DNA from: Paragonimus westermani
Lineage: Eukaryota > Platyhelminthes > Trematoda > Plagiorchiida > Troglotrematidae
NCBI GenBank assembly: GCA_008508345.1
Contig: QNGE01003694.1
Coordinates: forward strand, 1 to 64,000
Length of the DNA: 64,000 bases
Direction: 5' to 3'
Position numbers and translations under genes: made by a program. Below are positions 23,391-34,915 of the stretch, in pieces; the first letter of the stretch is position 1, and each line of letters opens with the position of its first letter. Below the pieces are notes generated by a model, which was not told the DNA's origin, made no database searches, and saw only the letters and a program-made list of their open reading frames with translations.

Positions 23391-24998
23391 TAATAAGACA
23401 TCAAGATCCGCATTCATAGGAGAAATGATTTGTTACGCGCGTAGCTTGAACGGTAGTGTCAGATTGTAAGAAAAGCTTCTGATCGATATAAGTAATTCCA
23501 ACTCAAGGAGACGGATCAATGAGAAGGGAATAAACAGAGCAGGGAACGTGGCCACCAACATTCTATTAACGCAACAATCATCAAACATTCACGCAAGCAG
23601 TTACTTCAACACTCCAAGTTAATGACACCCAACAGTGGTGTTTTCCGCGAATGGCATATAAGTACTATTGAAACATGCACGGCAAAATTTGGAGTTGTTG
23701 TTGCATCTTCCCCTCTGATTTCTGCAATCTTTTTATTTGAACCGGAACTGCAGTCCCTCCTTATTTCCATTTGGTATCCACTGTAATGAGACCAATATTT
23801 TCTGTGCTGTTTTTCGCTGGGATGGCGATTTCAGTAACGGGAAGTTCGGTACAGGATAATCCTCAGCCGATTCGTTGTTGCAAGTTGGTTGTATGCAACC
23901 AGAATGAAGTTAATCAAGCACACGCATCAGCCAGTGCTTTCTATCCAGTTAAACCTTCTTATTTTGTCCTGTGAACTTCACCGTCACCAGTACAGGAATC
24001 ACTCCAGATGATAGGAACCATCATTTTGTACTGTAAGCCATGTTTCGGGTGTAAACGTTTGCTTCTGAGAAAGTGAACGCTATTCTTGAACAGACGAGTA
24101 AGATTATACCGGCATTATACAACAAAGGGGTGGGCATGCCTTCGGAGTTTATTTGGAAAATCTGTTCAGATTTGCCGATTGTGTCTTGTTTTCCGATGTC
24201 GGTTAAAATTGTGCGCGTCAGTTTCCACGTTCACTTTGTTGATCCCATCAAGATCAGGTGAAAGGATGGACTCATATGAGACCAGAGTTAGAAAATCTGA
24301 CTGATACTTGCCGGAACGTTCGACATCTGCACATGATCTAATCTTGCAACATGAACAATTCAACGCACACTTCGTGAATTTAGTGAAAACATTGGTAGTT
24401 GACAGGGAACGACATGATCGCGACTACAAGCATCAGGAATGCTGACGTGGAATCATCTTCAGTGATCATGTATTTCTTCGCTGATTTGCCAAGTACTCTA
24501 ACGACGGTCGATCTTAGGTAGTCCGTTGCTACTTTGTTGAGTATGTTTATCAGGTACTCGAATTCAAACTTATATATATATACTTGTTCATATATATATA
24601 CATACATACGTTCAGGTAATCGGTAGAAACAACAGGGTGGCAAAAGTGCCACCGTATGAGAAGAAAAATGGAAATGTGTGAACTGAACGCGGGAAAAAAC
24701 GAGCAGTGTTAAAAAAGAAAATATAACGACGATACACATAGAGATTCGCGACATGAGCCGTATCGATTTCTGTCCCTCGTCATTCCGAACAGAGACCTCA
24801 CATTGTCTTTCGGACCCCAACAAGGTAGCCGACAGCGCGCTACGGAATCCAGGTTCACAATAAGTGCCTTCAAACCCAAAGACTGCCTTGCGTTGACCAC
24901 CGGGCTACCACTCCCATTCCAACGCACACTCGCGAACAAAGCAGAGTGTAGAAAGCGGTCAGTTGAAATTCGTAAATGTGACCAAGTAATCGAACTGT
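23391..24998. other. No recognised gene; TA microsatellite
   Basis: TATATATATA runs at 24570-24609 are followed by CATACATACG. A 147-residue minus-strand frame (24380-24823) spans the microsatellite and is probably chance. A tRNA-like stretch on the minus strand near 24830-24935 is discussed under rejected items. Confidence 0.5.
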
Positions 24999-26126
24999 GA
25001 TGTAGGTATTCCAGTTGAATATCTTAAGGATCTCATTTTGTTGTGTACAGAAAAGACCAAGTTCAATTTTGAAGGGCTTTCTTATAGACAAGTAGATGGA
25101 GTGGCTATGGGTAGTCCGTTGGGCCCAACATTAGCCGATATCTTCTTGGGAATGATTGAACGACAAGTCTCTGATAATACTGCCAAAACCTTACTGTACA
25201 AGCTGTATGCTGATGATATTTTCACCTCCACGGATACTGATCATACTGACTTGTTTTAATCTCTATTCATCCGAACATATCATTGCCTCACGGAAAGGAA
25301 TCATCCGACAGTTTAGCATTCTTAGATGTACTCATCACTAGATGTGGGGATGGAAAATTACAACGATCGATCAATCGCGAAGCAATATGGGGCGGACAAT
25401 ATCTACAATTCTCCACCTTCGCCCAGAGAGTAGACAAATGGGGTTTGACCAGAACTCTATTTCATAGAGCCAGTCGTATTTGCACTCCTGACAAGCTGCA
25501 AAATGAACTAGAAATGCTAAGGAAAACGCTGCTGGCAAACAGATATCCTGAAAAGTTCATAGATATTCACAGCAACGCGACCAAATGCAATGGACCAGTG
25601 CAAACAGCTCAAAAGCAAGACATATTTTCATTTGTGCAATTCAAAGGCGATCATCTGGCAAATGACATCAAGCACAAATTGAAGTGTTCCCTAACCCGTA
25701 CGTATACGGCTGTCCGATTACGCTTGGTTCAAACCACCAAAGGACTCGTTTTACGCAAACACCAATGCAGTCGGTCCGACCATTCTGTCTCTCACGTTGT
25801 CTATCAGTTCACGTGCAGTTGCGGTGACGTTTACATAGGTATAACAGACCGAACAGGCCGAACACGTCCCAAACTTGTTGAAACAGCGCATGACACAACA
25901 CCTGGAAACCGGTGAATCGGTCACTCGAAGCCCCGCATCACCGATTGTCAAACACTTCATGTTAACAGGTCACCAGCTGGTCTCACTTAACTTTGTCCAA
26001 ATATTGTTACGTCAGCAGGCCCCGAAGCTACTGGCCTTTAGCAAAGCCATGCTGATTTGAGCTCACCAGCCGGCGTTATGTGCACAAAATTGGGTGAAGC
26101 AACCTATAGGGTTGCCGTGGTGGTGA
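24999..26126 (+). mobile_element. Penelope-like element, 5'-truncated, near-complete 3' part
   Basis: The frame starts inside the reverse transcriptase with ILLCTEKTKFNFEGL, then GVAMGSPLGPTLADIF, then YADD at 25206-25217. A stop and frameshift follow near 25255-25283. The 210-residue frame 25283-25915 has LAFLDVLITR, GQYLQFSTFAQR, LTRTLFHRASRICTPD, then VYQFTCSCGDVYIGITDR, the start of the GIY-YIG nuclease. A second frameshift is near 25865. The rest (KQRMTQHLETGESV, KHFMLTGHQL, LAFSKAMLI) runs through an in-frame stop at 26060 to the conserved PALCAQ and LPWW, ending at 26126. Two frameshifts and one extra stop make it inactive. The 5' half of the RT is absent, as with truncated target-primed insertions. 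Confidence 0.92.
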
Positions 26127-26212
26127 TGACATAATACGTGGTGTGATTGTACGCGTGTCCATACCCTGTCTATCCCTAATTGTCTGTCATATATAACTTG
26201 CATGTTTTGCGT

Positions 26213-26253
26213 TTGCGACTAATGAGAATAAACGAAAGGTTGACATATCGCAA
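26213..26253 (+). ncRNA. Decayed hammerhead ribozyme of the PLE
   Basis: The layout is the same as at 18961-18999 and has identical segment lengths. A perfect 6-bp stem I is formed by TTGCGA (26213-26218) and TCGCAA (26248-26253). CTAATGA is at 26219-26225, an 8-base stem II segment at 26226-26233, GAAA at 26234-26237, and a 10-base stem III/cleavage segment at 26238-26247. The invariant G5 is A (26221), stem III has a mismatch and stem II is reduced to one pair, so it should not cleave. It starts 86 bases after the PLE stop. The AATAAA inside is part of this motif and may also be read as a poly(A) signal. Confidence 0.55.
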
Positions 26254-26289
26254 CACACGTCCTCTTCCTGCGCAGATGAAGTTATTGAA

Positions 26290-27880
26290 GGGAAACCAGT
26301 GTTCCAGGTAAACGACGTCTAGGAGAGGAGGTCACCATTTTTGTGTGTTGGCAGAGTCTCTTTTTTCGAAGAAGCGTCGGTGAAGTTTGTCATTACCGAC
26401 ACAGTGTTCCAACCAGACGTTACTAATTCTTTGGAGACACCAGTGGTCAAAAATCGATATTCCATACATATTCATCGTGTGAATGAAACAGGTATGATGG
26501 CCGTACATTAGGACTTCTCTTACAGTGAGAGTTTACAAATGGACTTCCACATGAAGACTGAAATCACGACAATACGACAGACGGCGTAAGGTAGCAAACG
26601 TCTTCCAGGCCTTTGGTATGAAATTTGTGTTTACGCAAGACGTTCCATCAGTGCTGATACAACTCACAACGCACATAAACCTATCAACTACAGCTGCTCA
26701 TCAACATGATGGAAGCAGTTTCAAGCAACTTACACTGGTTGGGTGCAATCTCCCGAACAGACTGACAAAGTGCGGCCTCCAAAGAGTCTAAGATGCTCAG
26801 GGCTTTCTGTGAGCCCACTCGCACTAGGACGACGTCGTATTATTGTGTTCCGCGAAGACCAGTGACCATAAAAATCTTATCCAATCCAGACGCACTTTAG
26901 GATCACGGAAACTTTAACGTTGACTGGAGGGAAGGAGCCCGAAAAACCTTGTCCAACGCCAGTTGGGATGCTAACCTTTGGAGATACGTCTCCATCACCC
27001 GAGGACTGGAAGCAATTTTCTTTCAAGATGCTTAGATATTCCGGAGACATACCATTCCTCAAAAAAACCTGAGGTGCAACACGGTCCACAGATCGAAGGC
27101 CTCTGTGAAGTCCACGGAAACAACTGTTGATTTTTAAATGAATGGCGGGGTTGAAGTATCTGGTGACTTCTGAAGACGTGATCGTCCAAGTTGTTCTCCA
27201 AGACTATAGTTTCCGTGCGTTTAACACAACCTACTAATCACAACCACCGCAAGCAAGTGTGAAGTAACAGGATAAAACTTAATCTGTTGGTTGTTTGCTC
27301 GCGAACGGTATGAACCGGGTCAATTTAACTTACTTACTTGGGTGCTAAAGTCTCCAGTCATTATAACGATGTCCGTGGACAATGTGCAGAAGGTTAGCAT
27401 TTTGCGGTAAACAGCAACACAGATAGCGTCAGAATCAGCATCCGTAGCAGGCACTTCCCGATGTTCCAACCGTAACTTCGAGTCTGGTGATACAAAGAAT
27501 GCTGCTGAGGAGATGCCTGTCATGCGGAACCATTTAGGTGTATGCACTGAGGGCAATTCCAATGCCGGCTTGGCCACTGGCTTGAACCGAATGAAAGTCA
27601 GACAATCACACATTGTACTGTCATAGTGAGGCCGCTAACGGAAATCGAAATTTTATTAGAAGCCTGAAGCCGTGTTTCAGCAAGAAAGCGGATGTCCCTA
27701 TAGTATGTGCAGCAGCTGCCTGATTACATGTCTGCATTCGTTAAAACGATAAAATTGTCGGCTTGAATGTTGTGTTGAAACGAGTAAGGGTTTTTGTAAC
27801 TTATGCACAGGAACCTTGGTGTTTGTTGCACTACCATTCCAGTTATAAAGTCTATCGCGAGCGAAAAGTGAGTCAATTAT
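26290..27880 (-). mobile_element. LINE with APE endonuclease and RT, degraded
   Basis: Read on the minus strand from 27720 down, the endonuclease gives DIRFLAETRLQ near 27690, then a remnant of the Gly-rich GVGIALS segment, then DIVIMTGDFSTQVSKL near 27325. The RT follows: MSPEYLSILKENCFQSS and GVGQGFSGSFPPVNV (27080-26900), a YDVVLV relic of YADD near 26825, and IFDHWCLQRISNVWLEH with GNDKLHRRFFEK at 26450-26350. Order and motifs fit fluke LINEs of the RTE/CR1-like group. Many frameshifts are present. Its 3' end stops within about 30 bases of the end of the PLE at 24999-26253. Confidence 0.8.
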
Positions 27881-28700
27881 CTAGTGTGTGCGCGAAAGCA
27901 GGTTTATGAGTTGATCAATGGGAGAACAGTTTGATGAAGGAGAGGTAGACAAGGCCAATTGCTTTGGTGCTGTACGACGTAACTTAGAAGCGAAGCTGCA
28001 CGCTGATATCATGACCGAACGGTCGTAATAGAACAAAAGAATTCCATCATCTGTACGTCTGTAAATTGATAGTTTTAACTCTTCGGGAGCGTTGACTAAT
28101 AATGTTTCGGTCCATTTATCTTTTAGATGGAATACATCCTTCCGGGGTGTCCAGTGCATTCGGGAGCACTTTGCGTCAGATCCTTCTCAGTAATCCAAGG
28201 ATTATGTGTTGAAGACGTATATGACCCAGCCAAAATCTCCAGGGCCGTTAGGGCACGTCTATTGTTACTATGGCCGATGAAATAGCTCGCTCACACTCCG
28301 TTCAATTGGAGTTCAATCACTCACCTGCTCACCGATTAAAGTCGGTAAAAACCGAGGCAATTAGCACAACTTGCTTTTGGGTTTCCGTGGTTAGCAGAGA
28401 TGGTAGATATCAGCACTGCACAAGCACAGCATGCTAGACGGACGGCATGCTGTTCGGGATCTCGCGTGCCCCCGTTGGGGGTAAATGAAAATCTTTTGGG
28501 ACGAGGTGACGTAAGCCACATCATAGGACATTCAAGAAACACACTTGGCCTTTTATAGCAGATACGTCTACCAACCAAATAAAGACCACGCTCTCGTATT
28601 ACTACCTCTGTTGTCCACGGGTGCTTATTCACCGGGAGAACCCTGCTTATTTCACAACCGGTGTACACGTGGACGACCATTCCTCAATCCAAAGCCAGGA
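27881..28700 (-). other. Possible 5' part of the LINE (unrecognised)
   Basis: Two open minus-strand frames, 92 residues (27881-28159) and 114 residues (28336-28680), lie directly upstream of the LINE endonuclease. The second ends with GTRDPEQHAVRLACCACAV and is more GC-rich than its surroundings. They may be 5' UTR or a first reading frame of the same LINE. No motif proves it. Confidence 0.3.
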
Positions 28701-30129
28701 GACGTTCACCCAGGTATTAGTTACCAAAGAACAATCGAAACCACATTCACAGAAGTCCTGAAGATGACATATTTTAGACCAACAACGTTTAAGAGATCAA
28801 AACGGACCAACTAACTGCCTGCGGTAGATTTGGATACCCAGTTATGATTTATTAACGGGGTTCCTTGATGGAACAGGAGAAAATCGTGGGTCGGCCTACA
28901 GTGGAGCACCCTGGTAAGTGATTATCATTTGCGAGGCCTAGCGATGATCTGTTGACCTAGTCAGATCGTTCTAAATATTGTATCCTAGTGATATGTAAAA
29001 CCTGTTACCGACTGGTGAATCAGTGCTAGTCAGACAACATCGGACGGCTTTTTGTGCACAGAATCTGCTAGTCTTGGAATTGATTGCACTACTGCCGGAC
29101 AGAAAGCCAAATCTATGTGGCTGGTTTGTGCGGTTTTGTGATGCGCAGTATATAAGAAATTCACCCGTTTTACGTTAGTGACTGTTGGGATGATATCAAA
29201 CTGCTAACATCTTTCGATGTATATTTTCTATGTTTCGATCAAGTGAATAATGGGAACTGAGCATTTTGAATGATGGGAACGAATATTCCCTTCATGAAAT
29301 TATGGCAGGTCGGATTGGTTACATTCAGTACTGGACTAAACAGTCGTTGAACGGATATGCTTGGTAGTTTACCAAAATCAATTTTATCGGGCCAGTTTCC
29401 GGTGCATTCCCCAATTGTCCACTAGTTCTCATGCTGAGTATTCTAACAAACTACTGAACAAACTCATCTAGACAGCTTCAGTTTACCAGTTTTCTTAACA
29501 ATTTGCCTCTGGCTTTTCGAACCAAGTTTGAATAGTTTATCAGAACTACTTTTCAATAAACCAAGGCGGAGACTCTTGGGAACTAGCAAAATGTCTTACC
29601 TCGTCGTCACCAGATTCTAAGCTTAACCACTGATGGTTCGAGGTATGCTCATAGTTAGCTGTCTACTCTTTCACCAAGGCTCAACTGGATGTAATTTCGT
29701 TGGAGCCTCCGTTCAATTGAGCACTTAAACATGTGAACAGAGTGTAGAGTGTTACAATTCAGAACCACGTTAAACTGCCGGTCTTGACACGTAGTTGGCC
29801 CAGAGAATAATGAGAATACGTGATCGCAATACCGCGTAGCTTTATCGAACACACGTGGATCCCATCATAATGATGATGAGACATATATAGGGGAAGCAGT
29901 CACTAAATCGATTGTGTGGGTAACACGATCGGATGAGAGACAAAGGGGGACACACCGGTGCACGGGTAGACAGTTGACGTGTGGACAACGGTAAGTGCGG
30001 AGAAATGACCATATGCAAGCGCAGTTTGAAAACTTACATTAGCAACGTAATTATACTACTCCCACTCCAACGGACAACGTGCACTGATTTCATGAAAAGC
30101 CACTCAAAATATCGAACTAATTTCAGTCG
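28701..30129. other. No recognised gene
   Basis: Frames up to 89 residues only (28545-28814 plus strand, 29655-29852 minus strand). No motifs or repeats were seen. Confidence 0.5.
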
Positions 30130-30720
30130 GTCTCAATGAGTCAACGTTTTTGTTTGTCCACTGTGAACTATAGAGCACTCGAGAAGCTCAGAGAAATCGA
30201 TGGTCTAGTCTTCCTTAAGCCAGACATAGGCTCTGGTATAGTCAAGGTGGAAAAAGTGGACCATGTAGCTAGATGAATGTGATATTTCTAAACTCACGGA
30301 AATTCCAACTGGACAAGTTACCTGGTTGTGACTATACATTTAAAAAATCGTTATCCAGGGTGCTGCACTCATTGATGCTGTGATGGTATATTATTGAAAT
30401 TCAATATGGCACTGAAGGTAACAGTAATGCAGACACGTGGGGTGAAGGGTCTACCAAAAGTTCACAAGGTGAATCCTCAATAAAAACCGACCATAAATAT
30501 GAACAATTCGACATACTCTGGACATGCGCGATGGCTTAATGAACAACCCTAAACCAGTTCGCCGGATATTATCGCCAAATTTTACAGTTGGTTCTTTCAA
30601 GTTGGCGGAAGACTTAGAAGGCAACACAGTAAGTCGACAGGAGATGTATTTGGTCAGAATTTACCTTATATTTCCTGATGTACCACTACATGAGACTGCT
30701 GATATTTTACAGGTGATTTG
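30130..30720 (+). mobile_element. Penelope-like element, N-terminal part, degraded
   Basis: Plus-strand frames give LREIDGLVFLKPDIGSG (N-terminal PLE motif), then GLPKVHKVNPQ near 30450, NSTYSGHARWLNEQP, SFKLAEDLEGNTVS and DVPLHETADIL near 30700. The last is the counterpart of the first RT motif, LFTNVPLxET, but its catalytic Asp and LFTN are lost. The match ends about 30720. Stops and frameshifts are frequent. This part is upstream of everything kept in the copies at 24999 and 19078. Confidence 0.75.
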
Positions 30721-31300
30721 GTCTCAAATCAGATTACAAACATGTGCGTTTGGTTGGGTCTTATTTGCTTCAGACCGCTTGCATGAGAAACGTTTCGCTT
30801 ACATTTGCAGATGTGAATTAGAGGCAGGCTGACGGAGTACCAACAGGTGGCACATTTGTGTTGTGGTGTCTGACACAAAAGTGATTTCTTATTGCGCATG
30901 CTATATTACATTGTCAACAAGAATATGTAGAATAAAGATCCGAGGATAGATGTCTAAACATCCTTGTTCAAGTTTTACCACTGCTGCTTTGGAGCAAGCT
31001 CTAATCGCCAACCAAGTCAACAAATCAACTTGTGCATTTGTAAAAACATCACAATTGGCATCGCAGGCTACCATAACTTTATGCGCAGGATTCCTGTCGT
31101 AACATTCGTATTCTGCCGAGAGGAAACAAAGACCTGCTGGAGAGTTCTGAAATATGGTGTCTCATTAACGAAGAGTTGAATAAAGACACTGGGATCATTT
31201 TGGTATCGATAGGTTCGCCGAGCTTGGCATTTAGGTTGCAAACGTTTCATCACAAAGCGGGGTGACATCATCACTGCGTGCTTTAGCGTTCAAAATTATG
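30721..31300. other. No recognised gene
   Basis: A 71-residue plus-strand frame (30964-31179) and a 68-residue minus-strand frame oppose each other without motifs. Confidence 0.5.
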
Positions 31301-31323
31301 TGTGTGTATGTATGTATGTATGT
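31301..31323. repeat. TG/TATG microsatellite
   Basis: Simple repeat of TG then TATG units directly before the LINE 3' fragment. The same TATG unit follows that fragment at 32277-32342. Confidence 0.9.
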
Positions 31324-31324
31324 T

Positions 31325-31699
31325 CAGGTCCGACGGATGGGCGATGACCGTATCCCGAAGCAGTTACTGTACCGACGAGTGAAGTCAGTTAATTGAAATC
31401 CCGGTGCCCAGAAGCGGAGGTACCAGGATGTTGTGCAGGTAAGTCTTTCACGTTGTAACATCGATTTTAGATGTTGGGAAGATTTGGCGTTGAACCGGAC
31501 GGCCTGGAGGAACACGGTTCGGGCGGGCGTCCGAGCGTTCAACGAGCAACTATTGCGTGGTCACGAGCGGAAGCGGTCGCGGTGACGTGACTATATGGCG
31601 TTGCGATGTGTGCGGCCGCGAATGCGCTGGCCGTTTGGGGCTAGTAGGTCACCAACGTACTCATAATACCGCGTCGGCGAAGAGGCTGCGAGTACGCTA
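31325..31699 (+). mobile_element. LINE 3' end of ORF with C2H2 finger, GC-rich
   Basis: The frame from 31325 reads VRRMGDDRIPKQLLYRRVKS, a stop, AQKRRYQDVVQVSLSR, CWEDLALNRTAWRNTVRAG and LRGHERKRSR, a typical C-terminal end of LINE ORF2 (GHVxRMxDDRIPKQLLY type). After a frameshift near 31585 the C-terminal zinc finger reads CDVCGRECAGRLGLVGHQRTH, with CxxC and HxxxH. Base composition is clearly richer in G and C than the neighbours, so this insertion is younger or from another subfamily than the one at 26.3 kb. Confidence 0.85.
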
Positions 31700-32276
31700 G
31701 GCTCAGGTAGGTCATATCGGTATACTTATTCTTCTTCTGTTATTGACTGCATCGGCCAACATCGTGGTCATTGACAATTAATCTGCTCTTCTTTTCAGAA
31801 ACCTGAGTGTTCGTGGTCTTCTGCCCATTCTTTTCTCCGGCTTTGTTGGTGCATTGTATGATGAATGGTCTGCCTGGCTTTTCATAGTCCAATGGGAACT
31901 TTGCTTCTCATCCTTATCTTCTCTGGGATGCACTAACCTGCAATCCGATACTGCAACGCTTCTTGTATTACACTTCAAAAATATTTCTTCTTAGTGTAGA
32001 TCTCGTCATTGAAGCCTCTCTCTGTATAGTTTCCGAGAGATAGGGGTTTCCTTTCCTTATTAGCCAATCAAGTGGCTAACCAGCATTGGCCGGCTGGACA
32101 GAAAGGCCCCACTGGCACACCTCCCGGTCTTATCCCTCCGGGTTTACACTGGATATGTGGTGTGTTGGTAGAACTACAATTGGTGCAGCGCAAGCCAAAT
32201 GCAGTGATGTATAAGCGCAGGCGTCCTTTGGCTTCGGTCACTGTGACAGGCTAATCCGAATCGGATGCCGCCAACC
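31700..32276 (+). mobile_element. Probable 3' untranslated part of the LINE
   Basis: This lies between the LINE stop region and the TATG tail. It contains a GC-richer stretch at 32080-32260 with CTCCCGG and CTCCGGG and no gene. Assignment to the LINE rests on position and the simple-repeat tail, which is usual for RTE-like elements. The exact end is inferred. Confidence 0.4.
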
Positions 32277-32342
32277 ATGTATGTATTTATGTAAGTATGT
32301 ATGTATGTAAATATGTAAGTATGTATATGTATGTATATATAT
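32277..32342. repeat. TATG-type microsatellite (LINE tail?)
   Basis: About 66 bases of ATGT/AAGT/ATAT tetranucleotide units. It may be the 3' tail of the preceding LINE. Confidence 0.9.
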
Positions 32343-32929
32343 GAACGGACATGGTACCTACCATCGCATACTCTCTGATTATGTGTCCACCGTTCACAAT
32401 TACAACGTCTTGCATTCTGAACCTACTATATTGACAGTTGGTTGGAAATATAGAGATCTCATGAGCATTTCTTTAATTTTTTCCGAATACATATAATTCA
32501 ATGAAGCAATTTCCTCCTCCAGTGTTCGAAAGCTTCTGATGGTAATTGTGATAAGTCAGTTTCTTCGGGACTCAGATGGAACATTTTCTCATCGGGGTGA
32601 CGAGTGGTTTCTCACGAGTTACAAGGACCCTGAGGAGAAGCAATCAATCATCTTGCGGGAAGAAGATGTATATGTATATTGGGATGTCACGGCCATCTTA
32701 GATTTGAGCTACATCCATTTTTGCTCCGCATGAACGTGATGTTGGAACACCTCAAATGTACGGCGCTTGTCGACTCAGTATCAACAAATTTTCCGAATAT
32801 AGGAGATGTACCACGGCTGAATCAGAAGGAATGCGACGTCAGTTTCATGGTTCAAAATATTTTTGATCGTTCGATCTAAATGTCGCTTACCTACAGATTT
32901 CGCTCGATAAGACCTGTGCTACTGTAACA
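32343..32929. other. No recognised gene
   Basis: Plus-strand frames of 64 and 66 residues (32539-32733, 32679-32879). They may belong to the upstream part of the gypsy pol that follows, but no motif supports this. Confidence 0.4.
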
Positions 32930-33545
32930 GTCACTCATACCGTCTTCGGATAGTTTCTTTATGGAATTTCCCGTTTGCCTTAGATTCACGTCCTGGTTTG
33001 TTTCGAGATATCACGAATACTCACTACCAGTCTGGAGGGAGCCTTCTCATTTACCAGGATGTTATTATTGTGCACACACCAGACATACTCACTCACGGTA
33101 AATGTATGCTCTACTCGAAAGTCTTGGTTTTCAAACGTTGCTGTTAATCGTTTTGAATACACTTTTGTCATGTCTGAGTTATTACTTTCAAGTTTTCTTC
33201 TTGTTGAGAATGCCTACCTTTCAGATCCTGAGAGATTTTTACTTCTTCCCGAAACATTTACTCCGAGGACTTTTGTTTGTTCGCCATCTGGCAGACAAGA
33301 AAAACGTATTTTTGATCTTTTCGAAAATACTTTGTTTCGACCTATATTAATGACTCTTCATTGTGTTGAATTTTCTGTCTTTTGTGGCAGCATTCCATAC
33401 GTTTCAAAGATAACACGAAAATTGTTGATGCTTCTGTAACAGATGTTGAAGCTGTGCTAGAGAAGAAGGGCAGTTCTATCATTTATATCTCTAGACGTCT
33501 CTGTCCTGCAGGACTTGGGTTATTGAGCGACTACCTAAATTCACT
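32930..33545 (+). mobile_element. Ty3/gypsy pol fragment: RT and RNase H, degraded
   Basis: Plus-strand frames give PFALDSRPGLFRDITN near 32970 (counterpart of MPFGLxNAPxTFQR), then LLIYQDVIIV near 33050 (counterpart of the YLDDVIV catalytic motif, with the second Asp replaced by Val), then GKCMLYSKVLVF (counterpart of the SKCxLF segment). RNase H follows at 33405-33500 as KIVDASVTDVEAVLEKKG and SIIYISRRLCPAGLG. Frames change at least three times and the RT catalytic pair is lost, so it is dead. A PLE remnant follows it. Confidence 0.7.
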
Positions 33546-34039
33546 TACTTAGTTGGCATTCATTTCATTACAGTCACTAAACATGAAGCCTCTGAATTCA
33601 TTTATATTACTAACTAATCTTTTGGTAGGTTTGCTGGGGGCGATCGTCTGGTGATGGAATTTGGCTTTGCCTACGTATGCACACACTATCCGGCGTGGTA
33701 GTGAAAACCTTGTTTCGCACGTTGACGACTTATTCAGGTTTCCTGACTCCAGAGAGTTTGATGATTCATATTATCCACTGACGCGAAGAATCCCAACCTC
33801 CCGTTCTTATTCGATCAGTGATGCGCGAACATAAGATCACGTAGTCGTAAGTTAGTTGCACAGTGGTGGGAACTGCGGTACCCAGAGGAGACCATCGAAT
33901 TGCAGATGGACAGATTAACTCTCCGCTATTTGTTGTGGAATACTGGGATGCAAACATCGTGTGGACTCCAAACATCGCGAACTCTTGCACTGAATCATTC
34001 GAACACTTATCATCAAGAGATTGAGCCCATCTGGTGTCT
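33546..34039. other. No recognised gene
   Basis: Lies between the gypsy and PLE remnants. A 74-residue minus-strand frame (33766-33990) has no motif. Quasi-open plus-strand sequence may be decayed element DNA. Confidence 0.4.
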
Positions 34040-34915
34040 TTTACTACAAAAGCTGAGTTGATTGCAGTCAGCTTCTACTGATTTGTGTTATTTTGCTCCC
34101 TTTTTTGCAGCAACTACGAATCCATCCACCCGAACCTTCTTGTATCTCACAAGGTTTTGGTTGACAGTTGTTTGACTTTCTTAGACACCTGCATATCTAG
34201 ACATCTGGGTGAAACATTGAAACGAATTCTTTAATGAAACTTAACATGAATCACAAAGTGTGCAATCATCGGACTTTGAGCCTTTCGCTCACAAATGGAG
34301 GTGGTCAAGAACGCATGTTCATAGAGCCAGAATGGTATTCACTGCAGATCGGCTGAATGGTGACTTGTTAGCCAAATGCTAATGTATAATGGCTCTCCAG
34401 AAAAGTCTCAGATTGTGAAGAAAGCACTGTGAAATGAAACGGTGCACAGTTCTATAGATCCATTTTAAAATTGACCACCTGATCAGTTACAAGCTGACGT
34501 CCGCTTTACGATGACTTATCCAGCGGTACAACCGCGCATTCTGTTGAGCACTAAAGGTTGGATTTCCACAGTGGTGATACACACCTGAGCGATTAGTCTG
34601 TCTCTAACATCTCTAACTGCATTTTAACTGGTATCTAGATAGAACGGTGCTTGCATCATCACAAGACAGAGCACAATATTTATTGCCCATTAAGTGTAAT
34701 ATCAAAACGGATCATTTGGCTGTCATAAGCTAGACGAACTCGGTTACATGGATGACCAAACCGCCACACAGTTGCCCTAATAAGTCATTCAATACATCGT
34801 ATGTCACTAATAACTCAAAATTGTTGACGGATGGTGGAGCGTTGCCAATCAGAAAACATCATCCGGTTCTTTCCGCAAGTTAAGCGTTGACGCCTTCGAT
34901 AACCACGTAAATTGC
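34040..34915 (+). mobile_element. Penelope-like element, RT end to C-terminus, strongly degraded
   Basis: Frames in order give SIHPNLLVSHKVLVDS near 34120, LTFLDTCISRHLGE near 34170, FEPFAHKWRWSRT and RARMVFTADRLNGDLLA at 34280-34370, LMYNGSPEKS, then TYPAVQPRILLSTKGW near 34520. Relics of the GIY-YIG nuclease and SFNTSYVTNNSKLLTDGGAL with IRKHHPVLSAS follow near 34780-34880. The order equals that of the PLEs at 24999 and 19078. Stops and shifts are dense, so this is the oldest PLE here. A hammerhead was looked for downstream (34950-35250) and none was convincing. Confidence 0.7.

Noticed and set aside
24380..24823. 147-residue minus-strand open frame as a membrane protein
   Set aside because: It crosses a TA microsatellite (TATATA reads as Tyr-Ile repeats) and has no motif.
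24830..24935. tRNA-like element on the minus strand (GGTAGCCCGGTGGTCAACG ... CCTGGATTCC)
   Set aside because: The A- and B-box matches are partial and there is no second copy in the window, so a second SINE family cannot be supported.
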